From contig CADAOD010000001.1 in assembly GCA_902789415.1 (NCBI GenBank), positions 62,001 to 126,000 of the forward strand: a stretch of DNA of 64,000 bases. Reading direction: 5' to 3'. Origin of the DNA: an uncultured Prevotellaceae bacterium (GTDB lineage: Bacteria; Bacteroidota; Bacteroidia; Bacteroidales; Bacteroidaceae). Position numbers and translations under genes: made by a program. Below are positions 9,754-18,866 of the stretch, one piece after another; the stretch's first letter is position 1, and every line of letters starts with the position of its first letter. Below the pieces are notes generated by a model. That model saw nothing but the letters and a program-made list of their open reading frames with translations. It was not told where the DNA came from and made no database searches.

Positions 9754-10926
9754 TCATTCTAACAGTTCTTTCCACTGTCTGATGATATTTTTAATATCAA
9801 ATCGCTGTGCAATGGCCAATGCTGCTTTCGATTTCGCCTGCCAATCAATATGCGTAGCCTCTTCCAATCGCCGCGCCAAATCTTCTATATCGCCATTCTT
9901 AAAGTACATGCCGAAATCGCCCATAATTTCTTTACTTGTTGGCAAATCGGAAGAAACTACAGGTAATCCATGAGCCATGGCTTCTACAAGTACCAAGCCA
10001 AATCCTTCCCATCTTGAACTTAACACGTAGATTTGAGCATTCGAATAGAACGACTGGACATTATTGGTAAATGCATGAATGGTAATCCGCTCTTCTAACT
10101 TGTATTCTTTAATTAGTTCCTTGTATAACTCCTCTTCCGGTCCCTCTCCGACAATATCAAGATTCCAGTCTTTATTATTCTTTGCAAATATGTTGAATGC
10201 TTTGATTAGCAGGTCAAACCCTTTGTGCTTGTGCGAAAAACGTCCTACTGCTAGGAAACGTTTTGATGTTCCTTGGGATGCTGCACTTGGCTCCAACGTT
10301 AGTGGATTGTATAATACGGTTGGTTTGAATTTTTTATCATAGTCATAATACTTCTTGGCATCATGATTACACAATAGTACAACGTCGTCTAAATTCCTGA
10401 ACTGATATATATAATGTCTTCGTCTTTTGGGACCAATATAATAATGTGAATCTTTGCCAAACAGAGCTTCAAATGAATTGTGCAACCAGCCAATCAGTTT
10501 CGTATTTGGCAAATCGTTTTTGAGCGTGGACAAGCGGGCTGCCAAAGGTGCATGTACACCTATGATTACATCATAATCTCCTTGACGTAGTTCTGATAAA
10601 AGTGCATGTCTTAATTCCGAAGGGTATGAGCTGTGAGCATACAAGTCTGAACACCATTTGGATTTTGGTTGCAGTTTAAGATACAATCCGCTATAGGCTT
10701 TGCAGAGAAAAGTCTTCAATTTTCCAACTTGTGGATATGCAAAAAATCTGTAGTTAATATTTACTTCGTTAAGATGATAGAGTGTGGTATCCTTTTGCTC
10801 AGGCTTGTCAAAGGTTACAATGCTTACATCATAATCCTTTGCCAATTCCTTGGCAATCACGGCTGTTACTCTTTGCACTCCGCCTATACTGAAAATGCTA
10901 TCAACAACAAAGCAGATTTTTCTCAT
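9754..10926 (-). CDS. glycosyltransferase family 4
   Basis: A 390-residue GT-B enzyme with an N-terminal acceptor domain ('[20 protein letters not shown]') and a C-terminal donor domain with '[20 protein letters not shown]'. The EX7E motif is intact in 'SRWEGFGLVLVEAMAHGLP'. It is first in the minus-strand operon and has an exact promoter that overlaps the divergent glf promoter. It is the parent-like copy of the paralogue at 8470-9663; a long shared C-terminal stretch indicates a relatively recent duplication. Confidence 0.9.
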   Translation of the reverse strand: MRKICFVVDSIFSIGGVQRVTAVIAKELAKDYDVSIVTFDKPEQKDTTLYHLNEVNINYRFFAYPQVGKLKTFLCKAYSGLYLKLQPKSKWCSDLYAHSSYPSELRHALLSELRQGDYDVIIGVHAPLAARLSTLKNDLPNTKLIGWLHNSFEALFGKDSHYYIGPKRRRHYIYQFRNLDDVVLLCNHDAKKYYDYDKKFKPTVLYNPLTLEPSAASQGTSKRFLAVGRFSHKHKGFDLLIKAFNIFAKNNKDWNLDIVGEGPEEELYKELIKEYKLEERITIHAFTNNVQSFYSNAQIYVLSSRWEGFGLVLVEAMAHGLPVVSSDLPTSKEIMGDFGMYFKNGDIEDLARRLEEATHIDWQAKSKAALAIAQRFDIKNIIRQWKELLE

Positions 10927-10955
10927 ATATCTACAAAAATGCCTTAATACGTTGA

Positions 10956-11003
10956 CAAAAGTACAAATTATTTTGGATTATTCCAAATTTTTATGTAAGT
11001 TTG
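10956..11003. promoter_or_regulatory. overlapping divergent promoters (GT4 leftward, glf rightward)
   Basis: Leftward: TTTG at 10987-10984, 20 bases, TACTTTTG at 10963-10956. Rightward: TTTG at 10972-10975, 20 bases, TAAGTTTG at 10996-11003. The two -33 boxes face each other within the inverted repeat TTTGGATTATTCCAAA (10972-10987), so the two polymerases would compete for the same DNA. Confidence 0.85.
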
Positions 11004-11022
11004 CACAAAAATCAGTATTAAT

Positions 11023-12159
11023 ATGGCAAAGCAATACGATTATCTCATAGTTGGAGCAGGCATCTACGGTGCAACTTTTGCATGTATGGCTCATCGTCAG
11101 GGAAAACGTTGTCTGGTGATTGATAAACGTAACCATTTAGGTGGTAACATCTATTGTGAGAACATCGAGGGTATTAATGTCCACAAGTACGGTGCTCATA
11201 TATTTCATACATCAAATAAAAAAGTATGGGATTTTGCTAATTCCATTGTCGAGTTTAATCGTTATACTAATTCGCCCATTGCTAACTACAAGGGTAAACA
11301 GTATAACTTACCATTTAATATGAATACCTTCTATCAGATGTGGGGTGTGCTCACACCTGCCGAGGCTCAGGCTAAGATTGATGAGCAACGCCAGGAAGCG
11401 CTCGAAAAGATGAAGGCCGATGGCGCCACTGAACCAAGAAATCTGGAAGAGCAAGCCCAACTGTTGATAGGTAAGGATATCTACGAGATTCTTATCAAGG
11501 GTTATACCGAGAAGCAATGGGGACGCAAATGCAGCGAACTACCAGCCTTTATTATCAAGCGCTTGCCAGTCCGATTCGTTCACGATAATAATTATTTCAA
11601 CGATCGTTTCCAGGGTATTCCCATCGGTGGTTATAATAAACTCATCGATGGCCTACTTGATGGTGTTGATATTAAACTGAATACAGATTTCTTTGATAAT
11701 CGCCAGCATTGGGAGCAGATTGCTGATAAGATTCTCTACACGGGTAAACTTGATGAATACTTCGATTATCAATATGGAAAGCTCGAATATCGTACCGTTC
11801 GTTTCGAAGAAGAAATCCTCGACACGCCCAATTATCAAGGCAATGCTGTGATGAATTTTACCGATGCGGAAGTCCCATATACCCGCATCATCGAGCACAA
11901 ACATTTCGAAATGTTTGGCGATGATGTTTACAAATGCCCAAAGACGGTTATTTCTCGCGAATACTCCACCGAGTGGAAAGACGGTATGGAGCCATATTAC
12001 AGTGTAAACGACGATAAGAATATGTCGCTTTATCAGCAATACAAGAATCTGGCTGACCAGAATTCCAATCTGATTTTGGGTGGTCACTTGGCTGAATACA
12101 AATATTACGACATGGCTCCTATCATGGAAAAAGTTATGGATTTAGAACCTCTTTTATAA
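11023..12159 (+). CDS. glf: UDP-galactopyranose mutase
   Basis: A flavoenzyme interconverting UDP-galactopyranose and UDP-galactofuranose, the donor for galactofuranose residues in surface glycans. The 378 residues match the bacterial family. The FAD-binding Rossmann motif is at the N-terminus ('YLIVGAGIYGATFACMAH') with 'VIDKRNHLGGN' closing the first beta-alpha-beta unit. Family segments 'GYTEKQWGRKC' and 'NYTDAEVPYTRIIEHKHF'-like text ('NFTDAEVPYTRIIEHKHF') are present. It has its own promoter and converges on the next gene with a 26-base overlap. Its presence implies that the nearby glycan contains galactofuranose. Confidence 0.96.
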   Translation: MAKQYDYLIVGAGIYGATFACMAHRQGKRCLVIDKRNHLGGNIYCENIEGINVHKYGAHIFHTSNKKVWDFANSIVEFNRYTNSPIANYKGKQYNLPFNMNTFYQMWGVLTPAEAQAKIDEQRQEALEKMKADGATEPRNLEEQAQLLIGKDIYEILIKGYTEKQWGRKCSELPAFIIKRLPVRFVHDNNYFNDRFQGIPIGGYNKLIDGLLDGVDIKLNTDFFDNRQHWEQIADKILYTGKLDEYFDYQYGKLEYRTVRFEEEILDTPNYQGNAVMNFTDAEVPYTRIIEHKHFEMFGDDVYKCPKTVISREYSTEWKDGMEPYYSVNDDKNMSLYQQYKNLADQNSNLILGGHLAEYKYYDMAPIMEKVMDLEPLL

Positions 12160-13252
12160 CGAGCTCCATTTGTTTCTTCCATGATAAATCTGTGATCGAT
12201 TCTCGTATCTCAATTGGAGACATTGTGTTCCTTTTGTAAAAATCGATAATTCTTTGGATTTCAATAGGACTCTCGTCAGCAGGGGCTTTTAAAACATATG
12301 GTTTAGGATCAAAATCGCTATCTGTTTCGGAATACATAAAAGGTATTCCTCTAGCTGCATATTCTCTGTTCTTTAATGTCTTAATCTTGTCAATACCAAC
12401 GCGATGTCTACCAAGACTTCCTATGCCGAAATCACATTTGTCAAAGAGATTGTCCAGTTCTGTTCCATGCTTTTTCCCATAAAGAATCACATAATTCTCC
12501 ATGTGATTATCAGAGATAATCTTTCTGAACTCATCTTCAATTTCTTTTGAGAAGAAATATCCTATCACATGGAATTCAACAAGATAATCTTGTGGCTTTG
12601 AATAATAGTCAGCAAGTCCTCTTACAATCCTATCAAAACCATGCCATTCATGAATCTCTGCCACACCAATTAAATTAAGTTCTTTTGACGTGTCATTGAT
12701 GGTTGTTTTCATTTTAACACTATCAAAGTCAATTCCATTGGATATCTTGATTGTTCTTTGACCGAATATCTTGTCAAAATCTGAGAATGTAACAATAGCA
12801 TCTAAGTATTTGGCAAGTTGGTTTCTGAAAATCTTATCTTGAAAAATCTGTCGGCTTATGCCCTGCGCCTTATATTCAATGTCATAAGGGTATGTTGGTA
12901 TTTCCATGACGACTTTTGCTCCATATGCTTTCATTTTCTTAACCATGTTTATGGTAAACAAGTTGGCATTGTGGTTCGAACGGATGTATACCAGATCTAT
13001 TTGATTCTTTTTTACATAGTTTGAAATAGCAGAGAAGTCGGTTCTTTTTAAGATTTTGCTTAATAAGCCATTCCCGTAATCAGCAATAACATCCCCATCT
13101 ATAATTCTTTTTTTTGTATCCTTTTCATCCATATAACACAGATGAACATTCATTCCACACTTTTTGAAGGCATCAACCTGATATGATATCTTTTTACTGA
13201 TACCATTGTTTGGGTCAAACCCATGGAATATTAGAAACAGAACCTTTTTCAT
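12134..13252 (-). CDS. putative glycosyltransferase (GT-B fold)
   Basis: About 372 residues. The N-terminal 'KKVLFLIFHGFDPNNGISKK' and the donor-domain segment 'EIHEWHGFDRIVRGLADYYS' indicate a GT-B glycosyltransferase. The classical EX7E motif is not seen; the matching area reads 'IGSLGRHRVGIDKIKTLKNR', as in a divergent subfamily. The start is set at 13252 because the in-frame ATG at 13318 lies upstream of the -7-like box TAAATTTG (13311-13304) and the extension lacks family character. This is the leftmost of the distinctly AT-rich genes. Confidence 0.75.
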   Translation of the reverse strand: MKKVLFLIFHGFDPNNGISKKISYQVDAFKKCGMNVHLCYMDEKDTKKRIIDGDVIADYGNGLLSKILKRTDFSAISNYVKKNQIDLVYIRSNHNANLFTINMVKKMKAYGAKVVMEIPTYPYDIEYKAQGISRQIFQDKIFRNQLAKYLDAIVTFSDFDKIFGQRTIKISNGIDFDSVKMKTTINDTSKELNLIGVAEIHEWHGFDRIVRGLADYYSKPQDYLVEFHVIGYFFSKEIEDEFRKIISDNHMENYVILYGKKHGTELDNLFDKCDFGIGSLGRHRVGIDKIKTLKNREYAARGIPFMYSETDSDFDPKPYVLKAPADESPIEIQRIIDFYKRNTMSPIEIRESITDLSWKKQMELVIKEVLNP

Positions 13253-13321
13253 TCTTTCTTTTTCAAAAACCTCGGCTAAGTTAGGAATATTTTTAATAAT
13301 AGCCAAATTTATATGCACTTT

Positions 13322-13353
13322 TTTGTGGTTTTCAGTTTAAATTTGTATTTTTG
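13322..13353 (+). promoter_or_regulatory. promoter of the glycosyltransferase pair at 13.4-15.6 kb
   Basis: TTTG at 13322-13325, 20 bases, TATTTTTG at 13346-13353. The ATG used is at 13379. Confidence 0.85.
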
Positions 13354-13378
13354 CATCGAAAATGAAATCGAATCTTAG

Positions 13379-14530
13379 ATGAGAGATGGTAAATACAAGA
13401 TAGTTTATTGTACTCCAGCATTATATTCTGCAGGAGGAACAGAACGTGTAGTTTCTGTAAAAGCAAACTATTTTGCTGATGTCTTGGGTTATGATGTAAC
13501 GGTTATCGTTACTGAAGGTAAAAACGGAAATTCTTTTTTCCCTCTTTCAAATAAGGTTAAAGTGATAAACCTTGGACTTAATTTTGAAGAACTCTGGAAT
13601 ATCTCCTTTTTTAGGAAGATCCTTTTATATCTGCATAAACAGAGAAAATATAGAAAGTTGTTGACTAAGGAGTTGATGAGTATTCGCCCTGATGTTACAA
13701 TAACTACCCTACGTAGGGAAATTAATTTCATTAATTCTATCAATGACGGGAGTAAGAAAATAGGTGAACAGCATTTAAGTCGAACAAATTATAGGAAGAT
13801 TGATACCCGCTTTTCAAAATATTACGAAAAGTTATTCTTCTGGTGGTGGAAAGATCGTGTTGTTTCTGAACTTGTAAAACTTAACAGATTGGTTGTTTTG
13901 ACGAATGATGCTGTTTCCGAATGGCCTGAACTTGCGAATATAAGAATGATTCCAGATCCGTTATCTTTAAAGATTAATGGCTCAAGTTCATTAATTACAA
14001 AGCGGGTCATTACAATAGGGCGTTATTCTTATGAAAAAGGGTATGATATACTATTAAGAATTTGGTCTGTAGTAGAGAAAAAATGTACAGACTGGCAGCT
14101 TGATGTTTACGCTATGGGAGATCCTACTCCATATGTGAAATTGATGGATGATTTGTCAATCGATAAAAGACGCTGTCATCTTCATAGTAGTGTTGTGGAT
14201 GTTGAAGAGGAATACTTAAAGAGTTCAATTTTGGTTCAGCCCTCTAGGACAGAAGGCTTTGGCTTAGTAATAGTTGAAGCTATGGCATGTGGATTGCCAG
14301 TTATCTCTTTTGATTGCGAAAATGGTCCTCGATCTATTATTTCTGATGGTGAAGAAGGCTTCTTGATTCCTACATTTGATATAGAATTGTTCTCAACTCG
14401 CTTGATTCAATTAATGAATGATGTAGAATTACGTAAGACGATGGGTGAAAAGGGACGAAAGAAATCTCAATGTTATCAAATTGAATCTGTGGGAAATCAA
14501 TGGAAACAATTATTTGATGAGTTAATATAA
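13379..14530 (+). CDS. glycosyltransferase family 4
   Basis: A 383-residue GT-B enzyme. The N-terminal segment 'ALYSAGGTERVVSVKANYF' is the family's glycine-rich acceptor loop. The C-terminal donor domain has 'ITIGRYSYEKGYDILLRIW' and an intact EX7E motif in 'SRTEGFGLVIVEAMACGLP'. The following 'SFDCENGPRSIISDGEEGFL' segment is typical of capsule GT4 proteins. Four bases separate its stop from the next gene, so the two form an operon. The base composition is clearly more AT-rich than that of the core genes. Confidence 0.92.
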   Translation: MRDGKYKIVYCTPALYSAGGTERVVSVKANYFADVLGYDVTVIVTEGKNGNSFFPLSNKVKVINLGLNFEELWNISFFRKILLYLHKQRKYRKLLTKELMSIRPDVTITTLRREINFINSINDGSKKIGEQHLSRTNYRKIDTRFSKYYEKLFFWWWKDRVVSELVKLNRLVVLTNDAVSEWPELANIRMIPDPLSLKINGSSSLITKRVITIGRYSYEKGYDILLRIWSVVEKKCTDWQLDVYAMGDPTPYVKLMDDLSIDKRRCHLHSSVVDVEEEYLKSSILVQPSRTEGFGLVIVEAMACGLPVISFDCENGPRSIISDGEEGFLIPTFDIELFSTRLIQLMNDVELRKTMGEKGRKKSQCYQIESVGNQWKQLFDELI

Positions 14531-14534
14531 TAAG

Positions 14535-15560
14535 ATGGGATATGATGTAACTATAGGTATTCCTGTTTATAAATCTGCTGACTATATCCGCAGAGCATTA
14601 GAGTCTGCTCTTGCGCAAACCTATTCCTCAATAGAATATCTTGTTATTGATGATGCGGGATATGATGGCTCACTCGACATTATTAATGCAATAGCGCAAG
14701 CTCATCCTCGTGGAAAAGACATACGCGTCATTTGTCATCAGGAAAATCTAGGTGTTTCTGCATCACGTAATCAGATTATTGATGAAGCTCAGGGAGACTA
14801 TTTGTATTTCATGGATTCTGATGATACTATTGCTGAGAATACTATAGAACTTTTAATGCATAATATCCGTCATTTTGATGCAGAGATTGTTTTTGGTTCG
14901 TACGAAAAAATAGAGTTGTCAGGTGTTAAGACCTTATATCAGTATCCTTCTATACAATTATTGCGAGAAGGTGAGTTGGCTGGCTTTGCATATTGCAAAT
15001 ATGCAAGTATCCAAGCTTCATCTTGTAATTATCTGGTAAAGATAGATATTCTTCGTGATAATAAACTTCGTTTTATTGATACAAGCTATTGGGAAGATTT
15101 TGTTTTTACATTTGATTTGGTGACTTATATTTCACGTGCAGTTTTGTTGCCTGATGTTACATATAGTTACAATTGTAGACCTAATTCGCTTTCTCATTAT
15201 CAGCATCGTAATACAATATCTAAGCATGAAGTATGGCAGAATGTCCGTGCGATCGATTCTCTTAAAATATCATCTTCTCGTTTGTTGAATAAGGCTTATT
15301 TCCCCAATCGGTGTTATAACATTGTTATGACAGATTTCTATATAGCCTGTAATATTCTTAAACGTAGGAACGATATAGTTCCTTATGTGCGGGATTGGGA
15401 AATCAAGTCTTTGATGAGGCACCCAGCAAGTTTGCTGCAAGTTTGTAAATTCCGTCAGTCTCGTGCTAAGAACATCATTTTTCTTATCGTAGGTAAATTG
15501 CCGGCTTTTTGGTGTGTTCGTGTTATCTGGTGTGTTGGAAAACTGAAAAAGTTGATATAA
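14535..15560 (+). CDS. glycosyltransferase family 2
   Basis: A 341-residue GT-A inverting enzyme. It begins 'VTIGIPVYKSADYIRRALES', the family opening, and carries the metal-binding acidic motif in 'YFMDSDDTI' near residue 95. The C-terminal part has hydrophobic/basic stretches ('PAFWCVRVIWCVGKL') suggesting membrane association. It is related to the gene at 18867-19904, with the same layout and similar 'HENLGVSASRN'-type and C-terminal segments. It is second in the operon starting at 13379. Confidence 0.9.
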   Translation: MGYDVTIGIPVYKSADYIRRALESALAQTYSSIEYLVIDDAGYDGSLDIINAIAQAHPRGKDIRVICHQENLGVSASRNQIIDEAQGDYLYFMDSDDTIAENTIELLMHNIRHFDAEIVFGSYEKIELSGVKTLYQYPSIQLLREGELAGFAYCKYASIQASSCNYLVKIDILRDNKLRFIDTSYWEDFVFTFDLVTYISRAVLLPDVTYSYNCRPNSLSHYQHRNTISKHEVWQNVRAIDSLKISSSRLLNKAYFPNRCYNIVMTDFYIACNILKRRNDIVPYVRDWEIKSLMRHPASLLQVCKFRQSRAKNIIFLIVGKLPAFWCVRVIWCVGKLKKLI

Positions 15561-15562
15561 AA

Positions 15563-15594
15563 TTTGGTGGTTTGGTGAAAAATGCTTATCTTCG
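15563..15594 (+). promoter_or_regulatory. promoter of the 15.6-18.8 kb glycosyltransferase operon
   Basis: TTTG at 15563-15566, 20 bases, TATCTTCG at 15587-15594, one base off the consensus in the -7 box. It starts immediately after the previous stop codon. Confidence 0.7.
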
Positions 15595-15619
15595 CCAACA
15601 AAACAGATATGTGTTGCTT

Positions 15620-16483
15620 ATGTCCAACTGGTACGATAAATATTTGAGCATTTATGGGAAACCATTCAGCGAGGTACCTCAAGATATAGTTGAAGGCACT
15701 CGTCTGAGACTGGCGGCTTTGCAGAGTGATCACCCAATTGCTTCGATTGTTGTTATTGCGTATAACGAGGAAACACATTTGCAAGCCTGTTTATGGGCTA
15801 TTAGTGAGATAAAATGTAAATATCCTGTAGAAATATTAGGTGTGGATAACGACTCTAAAGATCGAACAGCTGAGATTTTTGAGAAATCTGGTATTCCATA
15901 TTATACAGAATATCATCATTCCTGTGGCTATGCCCGTCGCTGTGGATTGCATCATTCACGTGGTAAGTACTATTTTGATGTAGATAGCGATACTATATAT
16001 CCTCCCATGTATTACGAGCTGATGCTTCAACAATTGATGAAACCTGGTATTGTTGCTGTTTCTGCTACATGGAGCTATTTTCCTGATGCTAATCATAGTA
16101 AACTAGGGTTGAAGTTGTTCGAAATATGTCGTGATCTGTTCCTCTGGATACAACACTTTAAACGCCCCGAATTAAGCGTTCGTGGTTTGGTCTTTGCATA
16201 TAATGCTGATTACGGTCGTCAAGAAGAATATCGAGTTGATATCATTCGTGGGGAGGATGGATCAATGGCGTTGTCGTTAAAGAAATACGGAAAGATAAAG
16301 TTTGTACGCGATGGTCGCTGTAGAGCGATAACTGGTTATGGTACAATAGGAAATCAATCCATGTGGCATAGTTTTGTTCAGCATGTAAAGATACAGAGTA
16401 AAGGTATCTCTCGTATTTTCTTTAAAAAGGATCATTACGAAGATAGTGACGATAATTTGATCGCAAATAAGAAGACTATTTGA
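15620..16483 (+). CDS. glycosyltransferase family 2
   Basis: About 287 residues from the ATG at 15620 (MSNWYDKYLSIYGKPF). The start is chosen because the promoter lies at 15563-15594, so the longer frame beginning at 15509 would start upstream of the transcript and inside the previous gene. The GT-A core is 'ASIVVIAYNEETHLQACLWA', with 'VDNDSKDRTAEI' and the acidic motif in 'YYFDVDSDTIYPPMYYE'. 'RGEDGSMALSLKKYG' resembles the ED motif region of family 2 enzymes. Substrates are unknown. Confidence 0.88.
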   Translation: MSNWYDKYLSIYGKPFSEVPQDIVEGTRLRLAALQSDHPIASIVVIAYNEETHLQACLWAISEIKCKYPVEILGVDNDSKDRTAEIFEKSGIPYYTEYHHSCGYARRCGLHHSRGKYYFDVDSDTIYPPMYYELMLQQLMKPGIVAVSATWSYFPDANHSKLGLKLFEICRDLFLWIQHFKRPELSVRGLVFAYNADYGRQEEYRVDIIRGEDGSMALSLKKYGKIKFVRDGRCRAITGYGTIGNQSMWHSFVQHVKIQSKGISRIFFKKDHYEDSDDNLIANKKTI

Positions 16484-16503
16484 CTGTTAATAATAGATTG
16501 TTT

Positions 16504-17658
16504 ATGAGACTATTATATATAACTAAATCTTTTGCGGCCAAAGCAGGAGTAGAGCGTGTATTAAGTGACAAAATGAATTGGTTAGCTGAGCACGGCTATG
16601 ATATTATGCTTATAACTTATGAACAGGGTAACCATCCAGATGCTTTTGTTTTACATCCTTCTATTAAGCGGAATGATTTAGATGCTAGGTTTTTTAAACT
16701 GTCAAGTTTGCCAGTATTAAAACGTTTTACACAGTATTTATGTTACCGAAAAAGATTTGTTGATAATCTCCAGAAACAAGTGGATATTTTTCGCCCAGAC
16801 ATAATTATTACAACGACATATCAACTTAAACTTCTTGATTTAATAACAAGAGTAAAGACAAATGCAAAGAAAGTGTTAGAATCTCATATCGCATGTTATA
16901 AAGCTAAGAAATCAGGCGAATTTCCAAGTTATTCACTGTTGCATTTTTTTGCTAAAGTTTATGATGCCTATTTCCTCAATAGAGTTGGCGAATTTGATCA
17001 ACTTGTTGCTTTGACTAAAGGTGATGCAAATGATTGGAAGAGGTATATTAAGAGTGTATTAGTTATTCCTAATCCCATTACTTTTTATCCAGAAACAATT
17101 GAAATCCGACAGAAGAAAGATACTCATAGAATAATAGCTGTAGGTAGATTGAATGAGCAAAAAGGCTTTGATTTACTGATAGATGCTTTTTCGAAAATCG
17201 TTGATAAGTGTCCCGGATGGAATGTTGATATCTTTGGAGATGGAGGTGATAAGGATAAATTGTTAAATTTAATTTCTAATTGTCATTTAGAATCTCGCAT
17301 TACAATTAATCCGTCAACTTCAGATATTTATAGTGAGTATTTTCAAAGCGATTTCTTGGTCTTGAGTTCAAGATATGAAGGGTATGCTCTAGTGCTGAAT
17401 GAAGCTATGTCATGCTCATTGCCATGTATCGCTTTTAGGTGTAAATATGGTCCAGAAGATGCTATAACAAATGGAGAAAATGGATTGCTTGTGTTAAACG
17501 GGGATACTGTAGAATTAGCAAAATCTATTCTGTGGTTAATTGATCATGATGAAGAACGTTTGTTGATGGGGGATAAAGCTCGCCATTCTTCAGCTAGGTA
17601 TAAAAAAGATAGAATAATGAAGGAATGGGTCGAATTGTTTGATTCAATAATTCGTTAA
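16504..17658 (+). CDS. glycosyltransferase family 4
   Basis: About 384 residues from the ATG at 16504 (MRLLYITKSFAAKAGVERVL); an in-frame TTG at 16480 is less likely because it only adds a non-homologous octapeptide. The acceptor loop is 'AAKAGVERVLSDKMNWLAEH', the donor domain has 'IIAVGRLNEQKGFDLLIDAF', and EX7E is intact in 'SSRYEGYALVLNEAMSCSLP'. It is closely related in layout to the next gene. It follows the GT2 gene by 20 bases and is in the same operon. Confidence 0.9.
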   Translation: MRLLYITKSFAAKAGVERVLSDKMNWLAEHGYDIMLITYEQGNHPDAFVLHPSIKRNDLDARFFKLSSLPVLKRFTQYLCYRKRFVDNLQKQVDIFRPDIIITTTYQLKLLDLITRVKTNAKKVLESHIACYKAKKSGEFPSYSLLHFFAKVYDAYFLNRVGEFDQLVALTKGDANDWKRYIKSVLVIPNPITFYPETIEIRQKKDTHRIIAVGRLNEQKGFDLLIDAFSKIVDKCPGWNVDIFGDGGDKDKLLNLISNCHLESRITINPSTSDIYSEYFQSDFLVLSSRYEGYALVLNEAMSCSLPCIAFRCKYGPEDAITNGENGLLVLNGDTVELAKSILWLIDHDEERLLMGDKARHSSARYKKDRIMKEWVELFDSIIR

Positions 17659-17689
17659 CTTGTTTTGATAAAGATATTTTGTATAAATA

Positions 17690-18817
17690 ATGAAAATATT
17701 GTATCTATTTCGCTCCTTAGCTGTGTTTGGTGGTATCGAAAGAATTCTTGTTGACAAGATGAATTACTTATCATCAATTTATGGATATAACGTGTGGATG
17801 ATTACAACTGATCAAAGTACTCATGACATACCTTATCATCTTAATGAAGATGTTAGAGTAGAAGATTTGGGAATATGTTTTTATCGGCAATACAATTATA
17901 ACATTATTCGCCGGATTATGCTGTCTATTGCGATGAAGCGACAATATAGAGAGAGGCTCCATAAACGAATATTAGAAATTAATCCTGATGTAATAGTTTG
18001 TACTACGGCTGATGATATTAATTCCATCGTTAGTGTAAAAGGCGCAATACCTCTTGTAGTGGAATCTCATTCTATCTTTTTCCGTACAATTGAATCTGGT
18101 AATTGTTGGTTATTGAAGAAGTATAGAAAATATGTATTCCTAAAATCATTGTCCTATGCTGATTGTATAGTCTCATTGACAGAAACTGATGCTGTTGAAT
18201 GGCGAAAAGTACATCCTAAAGTAATCGTCATTCCCAATTTCCTATTTGTAACTGGTAATGAGAAATCATTATTAAAAAATAAAAGTGCCATTTTTGTGGG
18301 ACGGCTTGATTATCAGAAAGATCCGTTAACTGTTATTTGTATTTGGTCTAAGATTCGTCTGCGTAATAATGATTGGCTTTTGCATATCTATGGTGAAGGC
18401 GATCTGGAAGATGAAGTAAAGAAACTTGCCGAGGAGGTTGGGGGAATTATCGTACATAAGCCGACAGACAAAATATGGCAATGCTATGCTGACTGTTCTT
18501 TATTGTTATCTACTTCTTTATTTGAACCATTTGGCTTAGTCTTAATAGAAGCCATGAGTTGTGGGCTCCCTGTCGTGGCTTTTGATTGTCCATATGGGCC
18601 TTCTGCAATTATATCAGATGGAATCAATGGTTATTTGATTTCTAAAGAAGATATTGATGGTTATGTTGATAAAGTATGTATGTTAATGGGGAATATCGAC
18701 AAAAGGCGGATAATGGGAGAGGCAGGACGTAATTCTATATATAAGTACGCTCCTTCTTCCATAATGCCACAATGGAAGGCACTTTTTGAAGAAATATTAT
18801 ATAAAAAAGACACATAA
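17690..18817 (+). CDS. glycosyltransferase family 4
   Basis: A 375-residue GT-B enzyme. It begins 'MKILYLFRSLAVFGGIERIL', with the GGIER acceptor loop; the donor domain has 'AIFVGRLDYQKDPLTVICIW', and EX7E is intact in 'SLFEPFGLVLIEAMSCGLP'. The 'AFDCPYGPSAIISDGINGYL' segment matches its neighbours, so this and the genes at 13379 and 16504 belong to one subfamily. It lies 31 bases after the previous gene. It is strongly AT-rich. Confidence 0.9.
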   Translation: MKILYLFRSLAVFGGIERILVDKMNYLSSIYGYNVWMITTDQSTHDIPYHLNEDVRVEDLGICFYRQYNYNIIRRIMLSIAMKRQYRERLHKRILEINPDVIVCTTADDINSIVSVKGAIPLVVESHSIFFRTIESGNCWLLKKYRKYVFLKSLSYADCIVSLTETDAVEWRKVHPKVIVIPNFLFVTGNEKSLLKNKSAIFVGRLDYQKDPLTVICIWSKIRLRNNDWLLHIYGEGDLEDEVKKLAEEVGGIIVHKPTDKIWQCYADCSLLLSTSLFEPFGLVLIEAMSCGLPVVAFDCPYGPSAIISDGINGYLISKEDIDGYVDKVCMLMGNIDKRRIMGEAGRNSIYKYAPSSIMPQWKALFEEILYKKDT

Positions 18818-18818
18818 T

Positions 18819-18850
18819 TTTGTATTGTTGAAGAAAAATGCTTATTTTTG
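18819..18850 (+). promoter_or_regulatory. promoter of the GT2/DUF4422 pair
   Basis: TTTG at 18819-18822, 20 bases, TATTTTTG at 18843-18850. The -33 box begins directly after the previous stop codon; the next ATG is at 18867. Confidence 0.88.
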
Positions 18851-18866
18851 CACAAAATAGAAGCTT

